From: an uncultured Eubacterium sp.
GTDB lineage: Bacteria; Bacillota; Clostridia; Lachnospirales; Lachnospiraceae
Length of the DNA: 64,000 bases
Reading direction: 5' to 3'
Assembly: GCA_949959185.1 (NCBI GenBank)
Contig: CATLIX010000006.1
Coordinates: forward strand, 1-64,000
Part shown: piece after piece, positions 16,550-24,542 of the stretch
Numbering within the stretch: position 1 is the stretch's first letter
Layout of the letters: every line of letters begins with the position of its first letter
Made by a program: the position numbers and the translations under genes
The notes under the pieces: generated by a model
Told to the model about the DNA's origin: nothing
The model's database searches: none
The model's input: the letters and a program-made list of their open reading frames with translations, nothing else

Positions 16550-17686
16550 ATGAAGAAACGTATGGTATGGCTGTTGCTGGCTGCAATGATATTGAGTATA
16601 TCTGCCGGCTGCGGCAAGAAAGAAGAAGAACCTGTGGAAGAAGAGCCCGTGGTGGAAGAACCGGTGGAAAAGGGACCGGAAGAGGAGCCGGAGGAAGTGC
16701 CGGAAGCGCCTGCCACGCCGGAAGGGATGGCAAGGAGTTATCTGACCGGTGAATGGATTGACCAGGAACTGGCCGGGAAGCGTCCCCTCGCAGTGATGAT
16801 TGGGAATACGTCCGATGCGTTGCCTCAGTACGGCATTTCATCTGCCGATGTCATCTATGAAGTTCCGGTGGAAGGCTCCTACACACGTCTGATGGCGATT
16901 TTCCAGGACTATTCCGGTCTGGAAAAAATCGGTTCCGTGCGGAGCTGCCGCCATTACTTTATCTATTTTGCAAGGGAATTTGACGCTATTTATACCCATT
17001 ATGGACAGGCAGTCTATGCGGAGCCGGTTCTGGACAGAGAGGACGTACACAATTTAAGCGGTATGGATTCTTCCATTGAGACAATAATGTTCTACCGTGA
17101 TACCAATCGGAAAGCGCCCCACAATGCATTTATCAGTGAGGAGGGAATCAATGCGGGTATTGAGAAAAAGGGATACCGCACCGAGCTTTCCGAATCCTAC
17201 AGCGGACATTATCAGTTTGCGGAAGATGATGCGCCGGTTATGCTTACCGGAGAGGACGCCCTGGTAGTAAGTCCCGGATATTTTGTAAATAAGCCCTGGT
17301 TTGTATACAACAGCGAGGATGGCCTTTACTACCGTTATGAATTTAAAGACAAACAGATTGACGGTGCCACAGACAGCCAGCTTGCGGTAAAGAATATTCT
17401 GATTCAGTACTGTGACTGGTCCAAACTGGATGAGAACGGATACATGGATATCAATACTACATCCGGCGGAGAGGGAATCTACATCACCAACGGAAAAATG
17501 GAAAAGGTAACCTGGAGCAAAGACAACGAAGATTCTCCGGCCCGTTATTATAACGAATCAGGGGCTGAAATCACCCTGAATCAGGGAAAAACATGGGTTT
17601 GCATTGCCAGAAAAGACTATATGGACCGTTTCGGTGTCTATGCAACACAGGAGGAACTGTCAGCGGCAAGAGCCACAGAGCAGTAG
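16550..17686 (+). CDS. DUF3048 lipoprotein (YerB family)
   Basis: A 378-residue exported lipoprotein. The signal peptide ends in a lipobox (SISAGC, Cys21 becoming the lipidated residue). An acidic Glu/Pro/Val spacer (about 24-60) leads from the membrane to the globular DUF3048 domain, with RPLAVMIGN, GISSADVIYE, RSCRHYFIYFA and the conserved DTNRKAPHN region. The function of the family is unknown; B. subtilis YerB is the best known member. GGAGG lies 7 nt before the ATG. Confidence 0.9.
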   Translation: MKKRMVWLLLAAMILSISAGCGKKEEEPVEEEPVVEEPVEKGPEEEPEEVPEAPATPEGMARSYLTGEWIDQELAGKRPLAVMIGNTSDALPQYGISSADVIYEVPVEGSYTRLMAIFQDYSGLEKIGSVRSCRHYFIYFAREFDAIYTHYGQAVYAEPVLDREDVHNLSGMDSSIETIMFYRDTNRKAPHNAFISEEGINAGIEKKGYRTELSESYSGHYQFAEDDAPVMLTGEDALVVSPGYFVNKPWFVYNSEDGLYYRYEFKDKQIDGATDSQLAVKNILIQYCDWSKLDENGYMDINTTSGGEGIYITNGKMEKVTWSKDNEDSPARYYNESGAEITLNQGKTWVCIARKDYMDRFGVYATQEELSAARATEQ

Positions 17687-17757
17687 GCAACCGCCACAGG
17701 GATGCAATCGCACTGAAATGATACGCTGTAATGGAAGGGAAGTATTGAGGAAAGCAT

Positions 17758-19416
17758 ATGAGTAAAAAAAAGAAAAAAGAATCTAATTTTCTGGTACAGG
17801 GCTCTATTCTGGCAGTCGCTTCCATTATCAGCCGTATCATAGGACTGATTTACCGGATTCCGTTAAAATCCATTATCGGTGATATTGGAAATGACTACTA
17901 TGGAACGGCTATGGAGATTTACAGTATTTTACTGCTGATATCTTCCTACAGCCTTCCCCTGGCCGTTTCCAAACTGGTTTCTACCAGAATGGCGAAGGGA
18001 CAGCGGAAGAATGCGTACCGGATTTTCCGGGGTGCGCTGATTTTTGCTTTCGTGTCCGGGGCCGCTGCCGGCCTGATTGTCTATTTTGGGGCAGATTTCA
18101 TTACGACTTATATTGTGCGGACGCCTTTGAGTATTTTTGCACTGAAAGTGCTGGCGCCCACCCTTTTTGTAGTGGCGGTGCTGGGGGTAGTCCGGGGATT
18201 TTTCCAGGGGATGGGTACCATGATGCCCAGTGCGGTTTCCCAGCTGATTGAACAGGTCATCAATGCGGTCGTCAGTGTCTGGAGCGCTTATATGCTGTTT
18301 CAGTACGGGACGAAAATCGGTGCGGTGCTGGGAAATCCCGCCACTTATGCGGAGGCATACGGAGCTGCCGGCGGAACCATAGGAACCGGAGCCGGAGCTC
18401 TTGCGGCTCTGCTGTTCACCATATTCGTATTTATGATTTACCGTCCGGTATTCCGGAAAATGACGGAACGGGACCGGAGCAAAAATGTGGAGAGCTACGG
18501 CACCATATTTTATGTGCTGATTATGACCATCATACCGGTACTGCTGAGCACCACCATTTACAATATTACTTCTTTTATGGATTTGGGCGTGTTCAAGCAG
18601 ATTGCGGCCCTTCAGGGATATAAGGCCAAAGATTACAGTACCATGTGGGGCGTCTATGTGGGAGAGTACAAGGTGTTAATCAATGTTCCCATTGCCATTG
18701 CCTCCTCGGTGTCCGCCTCCAGCGTTCCCAGCCTGTCCACAGCTTTTGCAGCAAAAGATATCCCCCAGGTAAAGCGGAAAGTAGCATACTCCATCCGCTT
18801 TATTATGGTAATCGCCATTCCCTGTGCAGTGGGGATGGGAGTACTGGCTTCCCCGATTCTGCAGCTTCTGTTCCATGACAGCCGGGAACTGCCTGCCAGA
18901 ATGATGCAGATTGGCGCTGTTTCCATTGTATTTTATTCCCTGTCAACTCTGAGTAACGGTATTTTGCAGGGCATAAACCGAATGAATGTGCCGGTGAAAA
19001 ATGCGCTGCTGGCGTTGTTTCTACATATTGGAATCCTGGCGGCTCTGATGTACGGGCTGGATTTGAATATTTATGCAGTGGTGTGGGCCAATACGTTTTT
19101 CTCTCTGATGATGTGTATTCTGAATGGAATGGCAATCCGCAAATATCTGCGGTATCGACAGGAGATTGCGAGGACTTTCATCATTCCCGGGATTTCTGCG
19201 GCAGTGATGGGAGCTGCAGTTTACGGAAGCTATTATTTTATGATGAAAACCATAAAAATCAACGCTGTTTCAACGATTCTTTCTATTGTTGTGGGCGTAT
19301 GCGTATATGGTACATTGCTGCTTCTTCTGCGGGGACTCCGTGAAAATGAGCTGCGCAGTTTCCCCATGGGAAATCTGATTATCCGGATTGCAAAAAAACT
19401 TCGTTTAATGTCATAA
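17758..19416 (+). CDS. MurJ/SpoVB-family flippase (polysaccharide biosynthesis protein)
   Basis: A 552-residue polytopic membrane protein of the MOP/MATE superfamily, expected to flip lipid-linked sugar precursors such as lipid II. It starts with a lysine-rich segment, then about 14 membrane helices; GSILAVASIISRIIGLIYRI and RGFFQGMGTMMPSAVSQLIE are characteristic of the SpoVB/YtgP branch. Whether it is the general MurJ-type flippase or the sporulation-specific SpoVB type cannot be settled here; the nearby sporulation genes do not decide it. GAGG lies before the ATG. Confidence 0.88.
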   Translation: MSKKKKKESNFLVQGSILAVASIISRIIGLIYRIPLKSIIGDIGNDYYGTAMEIYSILLLISSYSLPLAVSKLVSTRMAKGQRKNAYRIFRGALIFAFVSGAAAGLIVYFGADFITTYIVRTPLSIFALKVLAPTLFVVAVLGVVRGFFQGMGTMMPSAVSQLIEQVINAVVSVWSAYMLFQYGTKIGAVLGNPATYAEAYGAAGGTIGTGAGALAALLFTIFVFMIYRPVFRKMTERDRSKNVESYGTIFYVLIMTIIPVLLSTTIYNITSFMDLGVFKQIAALQGYKAKDYSTMWGVYVGEYKVLINVPIAIASSVSASSVPSLSTAFAAKDIPQVKRKVAYSIRFIMVIAIPCAVGMGVLASPILQLLFHDSRELPARMMQIGAVSIVFYSLSTLSNGILQGINRMNVPVKNALLALFLHIGILAALMYGLDLNIYAVVWANTFFSLMMCILNGMAIRKYLRYRQEIARTFIIPGISAAVMGAAVYGSYYFMMKTIKINAVSTILSIVVGVCVYGTLLLLLRGLRENELRSFPMGNLIIRIAKKLRLMS

Positions 19417-19455
19417 AGGAAAATGTCTTATTTTTCAATCAGGGAGCGTTGCAAA

Positions 19456-21027
19456 ATGAAAACAACAAAAGATAATCCTTCCGTAACATCCCAATCCGGG
19501 AAGCGTCACCCTGTCCGGCAAAAACTTCTGTCATCGTTGCTCTGCGTCTGTCTGCTGCTGGTATCGCTGCCCATGGAATTTTACGGTTTTGAAGTACAGG
19601 CGGAAGAACCATGCAGGCAAATCCTGTCCTTTTCGGATTTGCCCCAGGAAATCATGCACCAGACCCCGGAACCGGGGACGCCCCTGGAAAACCTGAACCT
19701 GCCGGAAATGCTGGAAGCAGTCTGCATTCTCCTGGAGAATGAGCCTGCCGTTTGGCCGGAAACTGGTTTTGAAATGCAGAAGACAGTCCGGGAACAGGAA
19801 ATATCTGAGCCCCCGGAGCAGGCAACGGACGCCAGTACCAACCTGGAAGAAACTGTTATGATTGAAAATATCACCTGGACCAGCGCTCCGTCTTATGAGC
19901 CGGAGACAGAAGGCGTGTATATTTTTACTCCGGTTCTTCCGGAACAGTATGTGCCGGCGGAAGGACTGCCATTGCCTGAAATTCAGGTGACCGTAAAAAA
20001 TGCGGAAGATTCCGAAGAAAAGGAAGAAAGCCGGGAACCGGCGGCTCAGGGAAAAAAAGCCAAATCGAAAACGCCGGAAGAACCGGAATATTCAGAAGAA
20101 ATGGAGGATTATAACAGAGAATCCGGTGACCTGGAATCTCTGATTTCTCCTGCTTCTGATGAGATTGTCATTTCTCAGGATACTCCCTGGGTTTCCGACA
20201 CTCTGAACAAAAATCTTGTGATTGAGAAAGGAGCCACCCTGACCCTCAATGGTACTCTGACTGTAAGCGGAAACGTCACAATTCGGGGGCAGGGTACCAT
20301 TGCAAGAGGAAACACAGGCGCAGGGATTGTGGTAAACCGCAGCGCGTCCCTGACCATGCAGGAAATCACGCTGAACGGAAAAGGACTGGAAGCTCCCCTT
20401 GCCATGATAAGGGTCAGCGGGGCTCTTAAAATGGAAAAGGGCTGTACCATTCAGGACTGCCATACCAGAGGCCCTTCTGAGCCAGGTTCTATAAAAGGAT
20501 ATGGAGGGGCAGTTTACCTGTTCTGGACCTCCGGCGCAAAGGCAGAGCTTTTGGACTGTACCATTTCGGACTGTACGGCAAGCGAGGGAGGAGCGGCTTA
20601 TTGCAGTAAAGACTGTACGCTGACCCTGGACAAAGGCTGCAGGATTGAAAACTGCCGGGCCGTAAAAGGCGAGGGGACAGAAACGTATCTGTTCGGGGGA
20701 ACCTTCCAGGGGAATTCCTGCACCTCGGAGAAATATGGGGGAAGCGGCGGAGCTTTCCTCTCTTCAGAAGGCGTACCGGCGTATGAAACCCATTTTGAAA
20801 TATCCGGCAATGTAACGTTCTGTGGGGATGAGACAAAACCAGGCATTGACAATATTTATCTGGATTCCAGAAATGAAATACCCCGGAAGATTATCGTCAG
20901 CAAACCTCTGAGTGAGCCGGTTACCGTTTACCTGGAAGGAGAGGAGCATTGTGTCATTGCAAAAGGCACGGAAAGCTGTTCCCTGACGGGGGCGTTCAGA
21001 TTTCCGGCTACAAAGCACCCTTTTTGA
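19456..21027 (+). CDS. Secreted beta-helix repeat protein, function unknown
   Basis: A 523-residue exported protein. The first ~50 residues form a long signal peptide (basic stretch, then LLSSLLCVCLLLVSLPM) with likely cleavage near VQA-EE. A Glu/Pro-rich spacer to about residue 240 is followed by a right-handed beta-helix of the kind seen in polymorphic surface proteins (TLTLNGTLTVSGNVTIRGQG, SLTMQEITLNG, CTIQDC, CTISDCTAS). No LPxTG, S-layer or other anchor is seen at the end. ATG 19456 has GGGAG about 9 nt upstream and is preferred over 19423, whose AAAGGA is too close. It could be a fragment of a larger adhesin. Confidence 0.75.
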   Translation: MKTTKDNPSVTSQSGKRHPVRQKLLSSLLCVCLLLVSLPMEFYGFEVQAEEPCRQILSFSDLPQEIMHQTPEPGTPLENLNLPEMLEAVCILLENEPAVWPETGFEMQKTVREQEISEPPEQATDASTNLEETVMIENITWTSAPSYEPETEGVYIFTPVLPEQYVPAEGLPLPEIQVTVKNAEDSEEKEESREPAAQGKKAKSKTPEEPEYSEEMEDYNRESGDLESLISPASDEIVISQDTPWVSDTLNKNLVIEKGATLTLNGTLTVSGNVTIRGQGTIARGNTGAGIVVNRSASLTMQEITLNGKGLEAPLAMIRVSGALKMEKGCTIQDCHTRGPSEPGSIKGYGGAVYLFWTSGAKAELLDCTISDCTASEGGAAYCSKDCTLTLDKGCRIENCRAVKGEGTETYLFGGTFQGNSCTSEKYGGSGGAFLSSEGVPAYETHFEISGNVTFCGDETKPGIDNIYLDSRNEIPRKIIVSKPLSEPVTVYLEGEEHCVIAKGTESCSLTGAFRFPATKHPF

Positions 21028-21099
21028 AGAAAATATGTATTTTTCCGAAATGTATAAAATTCCAGAAACAGCAGATACTACCAGAAAAAGGAGATTGAA

Positions 21100-21507
21100 A
21101 TGGAAAAGAAATGTAGTATCCGCCTGTTACTGTTTGGAATTATCCTGAGCGCTGCCTTAAGCCTCAGCGCCGGATTTTTTGCCGGAACACAAAAAAGCTG
21201 GAAAACCTATGAAGAACGCATTGTACTTTTGCAACGGCAGAATGAAACTCTGCTGGCACAGCAGAGCGCAGACAGGGAGGCACAGCATCTTGCGGAAAGC
21301 CTGAAAATGGTGGAACCCTGGGCTTATATTCTGCTGGAAGAAGACGGTTATGTGGCAGTATACCGGGGAGACCGGGAAACCTTATTTTCCGCTACTGATA
21401 TCCGTATGACAGATTTGCCGGAAGATTTGCAGCAGGAAATCCGGGAGGGAAAAGGGATTGAAACCGAGGCTCAGCTCTATAATTTTCTGGAAAGTTACTC
21501 CAGTTAG
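21100..21507 (+). CDS. Membrane-anchored BofC C-terminal-like protein
   Basis: A 135-residue protein with one N-terminal membrane anchor (LLLFGIILSAALSLSAGFFA), a short coiled coil (40-70), and a C-terminal domain beginning YILLEEDGYVAVYRGD and ending GIETEAQLYNFLESYSS. This pattern resembles the C-terminal domain of BofC, an inhibitor in the sigma-K checkpoint of B. subtilis, and of related small Clostridia proteins. Function here is not shown. AAAGGAG precedes the ATG. Confidence 0.7.
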   Translation: MEKKCSIRLLLFGIILSAALSLSAGFFAGTQKSWKTYEERIVLLQRQNETLLAQQSADREAQHLAESLKMVEPWAYILLEEDGYVAVYRGDRETLFSATDIRMTDLPEDLQQEIREGKGIETEAQLYNFLESYSS

Positions 21508-21511
21508 AGCC

Positions 21512-21540
21512 TTGAAACCTGTGATTCCCCGTGGTATAAT
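21512..21540 (+). promoter_or_regulatory. Strong sigma-A promoter of the first leader cassette
   Basis: TTGAAA (21512-21517), 17-bp spacer, TATAAT (21535-21540). The predicted start falls within the conserved TGCCTTGAGGAGGG phrase that follows. Confidence 0.75.
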
Positions 21541-21541
21541 T

Positions 21542-21625
21542 TGCCTTGAGGAGGGGCCCGGCAAGCCGGGAGGAGACCTGAAGGCTTGCCTTGAGGACCC
21601 GGCAGCCGGGAGGAGACTATCGGAG
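21542..21625 (+). promoter_or_regulatory. Leader motif, copy 1: hairpin cassette before the flavoprotein genes
   Basis: Sequence TGCCTTGAGGAGGG is followed by CCCGGC (21557-21562) and GCCGGG (21565-21570), then AGGAGACCTGAAGGC. A shorter second unit follows: TGCCTTGAGGA, CCCGGC (21598-21603), GCCGGG (21605-21610), AGGAGAC. The outer GCCTT and AAGGC can also pair. A related cassette lies at 49683-49820. The function is unknown; the position suggests an untranslated regulatory leader. Confidence 0.6.
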
Positions 21626-21641
21626 GTGACTATCCACATTC

Positions 21642-22931
21642 ATGAACAGACAATTTGACATCATTATTGTGGGCGCCGGCGCGTCGGGGCTTGCCGCAGG
21701 AATCCACGGGGCAGAACATGGCGCGCAGGTTCTGATTCTGGAGCATATGGACAAGGCCGGGAAAAAACTTCTGGCCACGGGAAACGGAAAATGTAATTTT
21801 ACCAATGAAAAGCAGGGGATTGCATATTACAGAGGCAAGGACCCTGCCTTTGTATTGCCTGTGCTGGAACAGTTCGGCCTGAAAGAAACTCTGGAATTTT
21901 TCCGGAAGCTGGGTATTTTGCCCAGAAACAAACGGGACGGTTATTACTATCCGGCCAGCGGGCAGGCCGCTTCCGTCCGGGAAGTGCTGCTGATAGAATG
22001 CCGGAGACGGAAGGTTGCCATTGCCTGCAATGTGGGAATCCGCTCCATTCAAAAGCAGGGGGGATTTTTTCTGTTCCGGACGAAACAGGGGGAATATCGA
22101 AGCAGAGCCTGTATCATTGCCACCGGAGGAAAAGCTGGCAGAAAAACGGGAAGCGACGGAAGCGGATTTCCATATATTATTGGATTTGGCCATAAATTGA
22201 CAGATATTGTTCCTGCTCTTGTTCAATTGCAGGGAAAACAGTCATTTTTGAAAGAAATTGCAGGAATTCGTGCAGAATGTCTGACAGAACTTTACATAAA
22301 TCATAAGAAAGCTGCGGAAGACCTGGGAGAACTGCAGTTTACGGAAACAGGGGTATCAGGAATCCCTGTATTTCAGATTAGCCGGTATGCTGCCTACGCT
22401 CTTCAGCAGGAAAAACAGGTAATGGTCAATCTGAATTTCCTGCCGGATTATTCGGAAAAACAGACAAAAGAACTGCTGCGGGAGCGTTTTTTTATCTATG
22501 GAGAGGGGAAAACGGCACAGGAAGCCCTGACAGGCCTGTTTCCTGCAAAACTCAACAGGGTGTTGCTGAAAGAAAGCGGTATCGGGCCGGATGAAAAAGC
22601 CTCCGGATGCGGGAAACAGAAGCTGGACCGCCTGGCCTTTTCCATCCGGCATCTCAGAGTAGATATTACCGGAACAAAAGGTTTTGACCAGGCTCAGGTG
22701 ACAGCAGGCGGAGTGGATACCGGGGAAATTCATCCGGAAACCATGGAATCCAGACTGGTTCCCGGACTTTTTTTTGCGGGAGAAGTGATGGACGTGGACG
22801 GTATGTGCGGCGGTTACAATCTTCAGTGGGCATGGTCCAGCGGATATGCGGCGGGAAAATCCGCGGCAGAATACTGTAAAAGGAATACCCGGAACATAAA
22901 TCGCAGGAAGCAGAACAGGGAGAAAGCATGA
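21642..22931 (+). CDS. HI0933-family NAD(P)/FAD-dependent flavoprotein (YhiN/BaiN-like)
   Basis: A 429-residue flavoprotein. FAD-binding motifs: IIIVGAGASGLAAGIHGAEH at the N-terminus, GNGKCNFTN near residue 48, ATGGKAG near 163, and a C-terminal FAGEVMDVDG-x-CGGYNLQWAWSSG signature. Homologues include E. coli YhiN and proteins called BaiN in bile-acid-transforming clostridia; the physiological substrate of most members is unknown, so no pathway is assigned. Shine-Dalgarno spacing to the ATG is long (about 12-15 nt). It ends in an ATGA overlap with the next flavoprotein. Confidence 0.88.
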   Translation: MNRQFDIIIVGAGASGLAAGIHGAEHGAQVLILEHMDKAGKKLLATGNGKCNFTNEKQGIAYYRGKDPAFVLPVLEQFGLKETLEFFRKLGILPRNKRDGYYYPASGQAASVREVLLIECRRRKVAIACNVGIRSIQKQGGFFLFRTKQGEYRSRACIIATGGKAGRKTGSDGSGFPYIIGFGHKLTDIVPALVQLQGKQSFLKEIAGIRAECLTELYINHKKAAEDLGELQFTETGVSGIPVFQISRYAAYALQQEKQVMVNLNFLPDYSEKQTKELLRERFFIYGEGKTAQEALTGLFPAKLNRVLLKESGIGPDEKASGCGKQKLDRLAFSIRHLRVDITGTKGFDQAQVTAGGVDTGEIHPETMESRLVPGLFFAGEVMDVDGMCGGYNLQWAWSSGYAAGKSAAEYCKRNTRNINRRKQNREKA

Positions 22932-24538
22932 TAAGAATTAAACAGTTAAAACTTCCCGTTTCCCATACGGAGGAAGAACTGATACGGAAAATCGCAAAAC
23001 TGCTGAAAATCAGACCGGAGGCTGTGCAGGAATACCAAATCCGGAAACAGTCTGTGGACGCCCGCAGGAAACATCAGGTATCTTACGTCTATACTCTGGA
23101 TGTGGCGGTGCGGAAAGAATCTGCTGTTCTGCGCAGGGAAAAAAGCAGTCAGATTTCTCAGGCAGGAGATATTTCCTATGAATTTCCCATCAGCGGAACA
23201 GAGCCGCTGGCTCATCCTCCGGTGATTATCGGCAGCGGCCCGGCGGGGCTGTTCTGCGGCTGGCTGCTGGCCGGACATGGGTACGAGCCCATTATCCTGG
23301 AACGGGGCAGAAAGATGGAAGAACGGACCAGAGATGTGGAGCTGTTCTGGCAGGAAAACCGTCTGCAGCCGGAATCCAACGTACAGTTTGGTGAAGGCGG
23401 GGCCGGAACTTTTTCAGATGGCAAACTGAACACGCTGGTAAAAGATGTAAAGGGAAGAAATCAGGCGGTGCTGGATATTTTCATCCAAAACGGAGCGCCG
23501 GAATCCATTGGGTACCAGAATAAACCTCATATTGGCACAGATATTCTCAGGAAGGTAATTGTATCCATGCGCAGGCAGATAGAAGACTGGGGCGGCAGAT
23601 TTCTCTTTGAAACATGCGTGACGGATTTTCAGTTTCACCGGGACAGGCTTACTTCTCTGGAGTGTATGAGAGAAGGAGAGAAATTTTTTCTGGAGACAGA
23701 ACTTGCGGTACTGGCCATTGGCCACAGCGCCAGAGATACCTTTGAAGTGCTGCAGCGCCGGGGATTTCAGATGGAAGCCAAATCTTTTGCCGTAGGGCTT
23801 CGGGCAGAGCATCCCCAGTCCGCAATCAATGAAATCCAGTATGGGGCCGAAGCAGCAAAGATTTTGCCTGCCGCTTCCTACAAACTTACGGCCAGTCTGG
23901 AAAACGGCAGAGGAGTGTATTCTTTCTGCATGTGCCCCGGCGGTTATGTGGTAAATGCTTCTTCCGAGTCAGGGAGGATTGCAGTCAACGGTATGAGCTA
24001 CAGCGGCCGGAGCGGAGAAAATGCCAACAGCGCCGTCATTGTGACGGTAACGCCGGAGGATTTCCCGAACCAGGGGCCTCTGAGCGGAGTGGAATTCCAG
24101 CGCAGGCTGGAGGAAACAGCATACCATCTGGGCAGCGGTGCGGTGCCTCAGCAGTTATTCGGTGATTTTGAGAAGGGGAACATATCTGCCTCTTACGGAG
24201 AATTTCCTTCGGCCATAAAAGGACATCATGATTTCGGCCCCCTTCATCAGCTTTTCCCGGAAGCACTGAAGGATTCTTTCTGTGCAGGATTTCATCAGTT
24301 TGCATCATATATTCCGGGATTTGACCGGAAAGACGCCATTTTGTCCGGAGTGGAAAGCAGAACTTCTTCTCCGGTAAGAATTACGAGAAATGAAGGATTT
24401 GAGAGCAATAAACAGGGGGTATATCCCTGCGGAGAAGGGGCAGGATATGCAGGAGGCATTATGTCCGCCGCCATGGATGGGATGAAGGTTGCGGAGGCCA
24501 TCGCCCGCAAATACAGAAGAAAAGCAGGAGGGAAGTAG
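22928..24538 (+). CDS. FAD-dependent dehydrogenase of the COG2509 type
   Basis: A 536-residue flavoprotein. Residues 1-75 form a small N-terminal domain (LPVSHTEEELIRKIAKLLKI), then a Rossmann FAD site (PVIIGSGPAGLFCGWLLAGH), the QFGEGGAGTFSDGKLNTL segment, and a C-terminal GVYPCGEGAGYAGGIMSAA. This architecture belongs to the uncharacterised FAD-dependent protein family widespread in Firmicutes. It overlaps the preceding flavoprotein by 4 nt, so the two are coexpressed from the leader-cassette promoter and may act on related substrates. Confidence 0.9.
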   Translation: MIRIKQLKLPVSHTEEELIRKIAKLLKIRPEAVQEYQIRKQSVDARRKHQVSYVYTLDVAVRKESAVLRREKSSQISQAGDISYEFPISGTEPLAHPPVIIGSGPAGLFCGWLLAGHGYEPIILERGRKMEERTRDVELFWQENRLQPESNVQFGEGGAGTFSDGKLNTLVKDVKGRNQAVLDIFIQNGAPESIGYQNKPHIGTDILRKVIVSMRRQIEDWGGRFLFETCVTDFQFHRDRLTSLECMREGEKFFLETELAVLAIGHSARDTFEVLQRRGFQMEAKSFAVGLRAEHPQSAINEIQYGAEAAKILPAASYKLTASLENGRGVYSFCMCPGGYVVNASSESGRIAVNGMSYSGRSGENANSAVIVTVTPEDFPNQGPLSGVEFQRRLEETAYHLGSGAVPQQLFGDFEKGNISASYGEFPSAIKGHHDFGPLHQLFPEALKDSFCAGFHQFASYIPGFDRKDAILSGVESRTSSPVRITRNEGFESNKQGVYPCGEGAGYAGGIMSAAMDGMKVAEAIARKYRRKAGGK

Positions 24539-24542
24539 TAAC

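Noticed and set aside
24489-24542. Upstream extension of mutS
   Set aside because: Lies inside the flavoprotein gene; GTG at 24543 begins the conserved MutS start.
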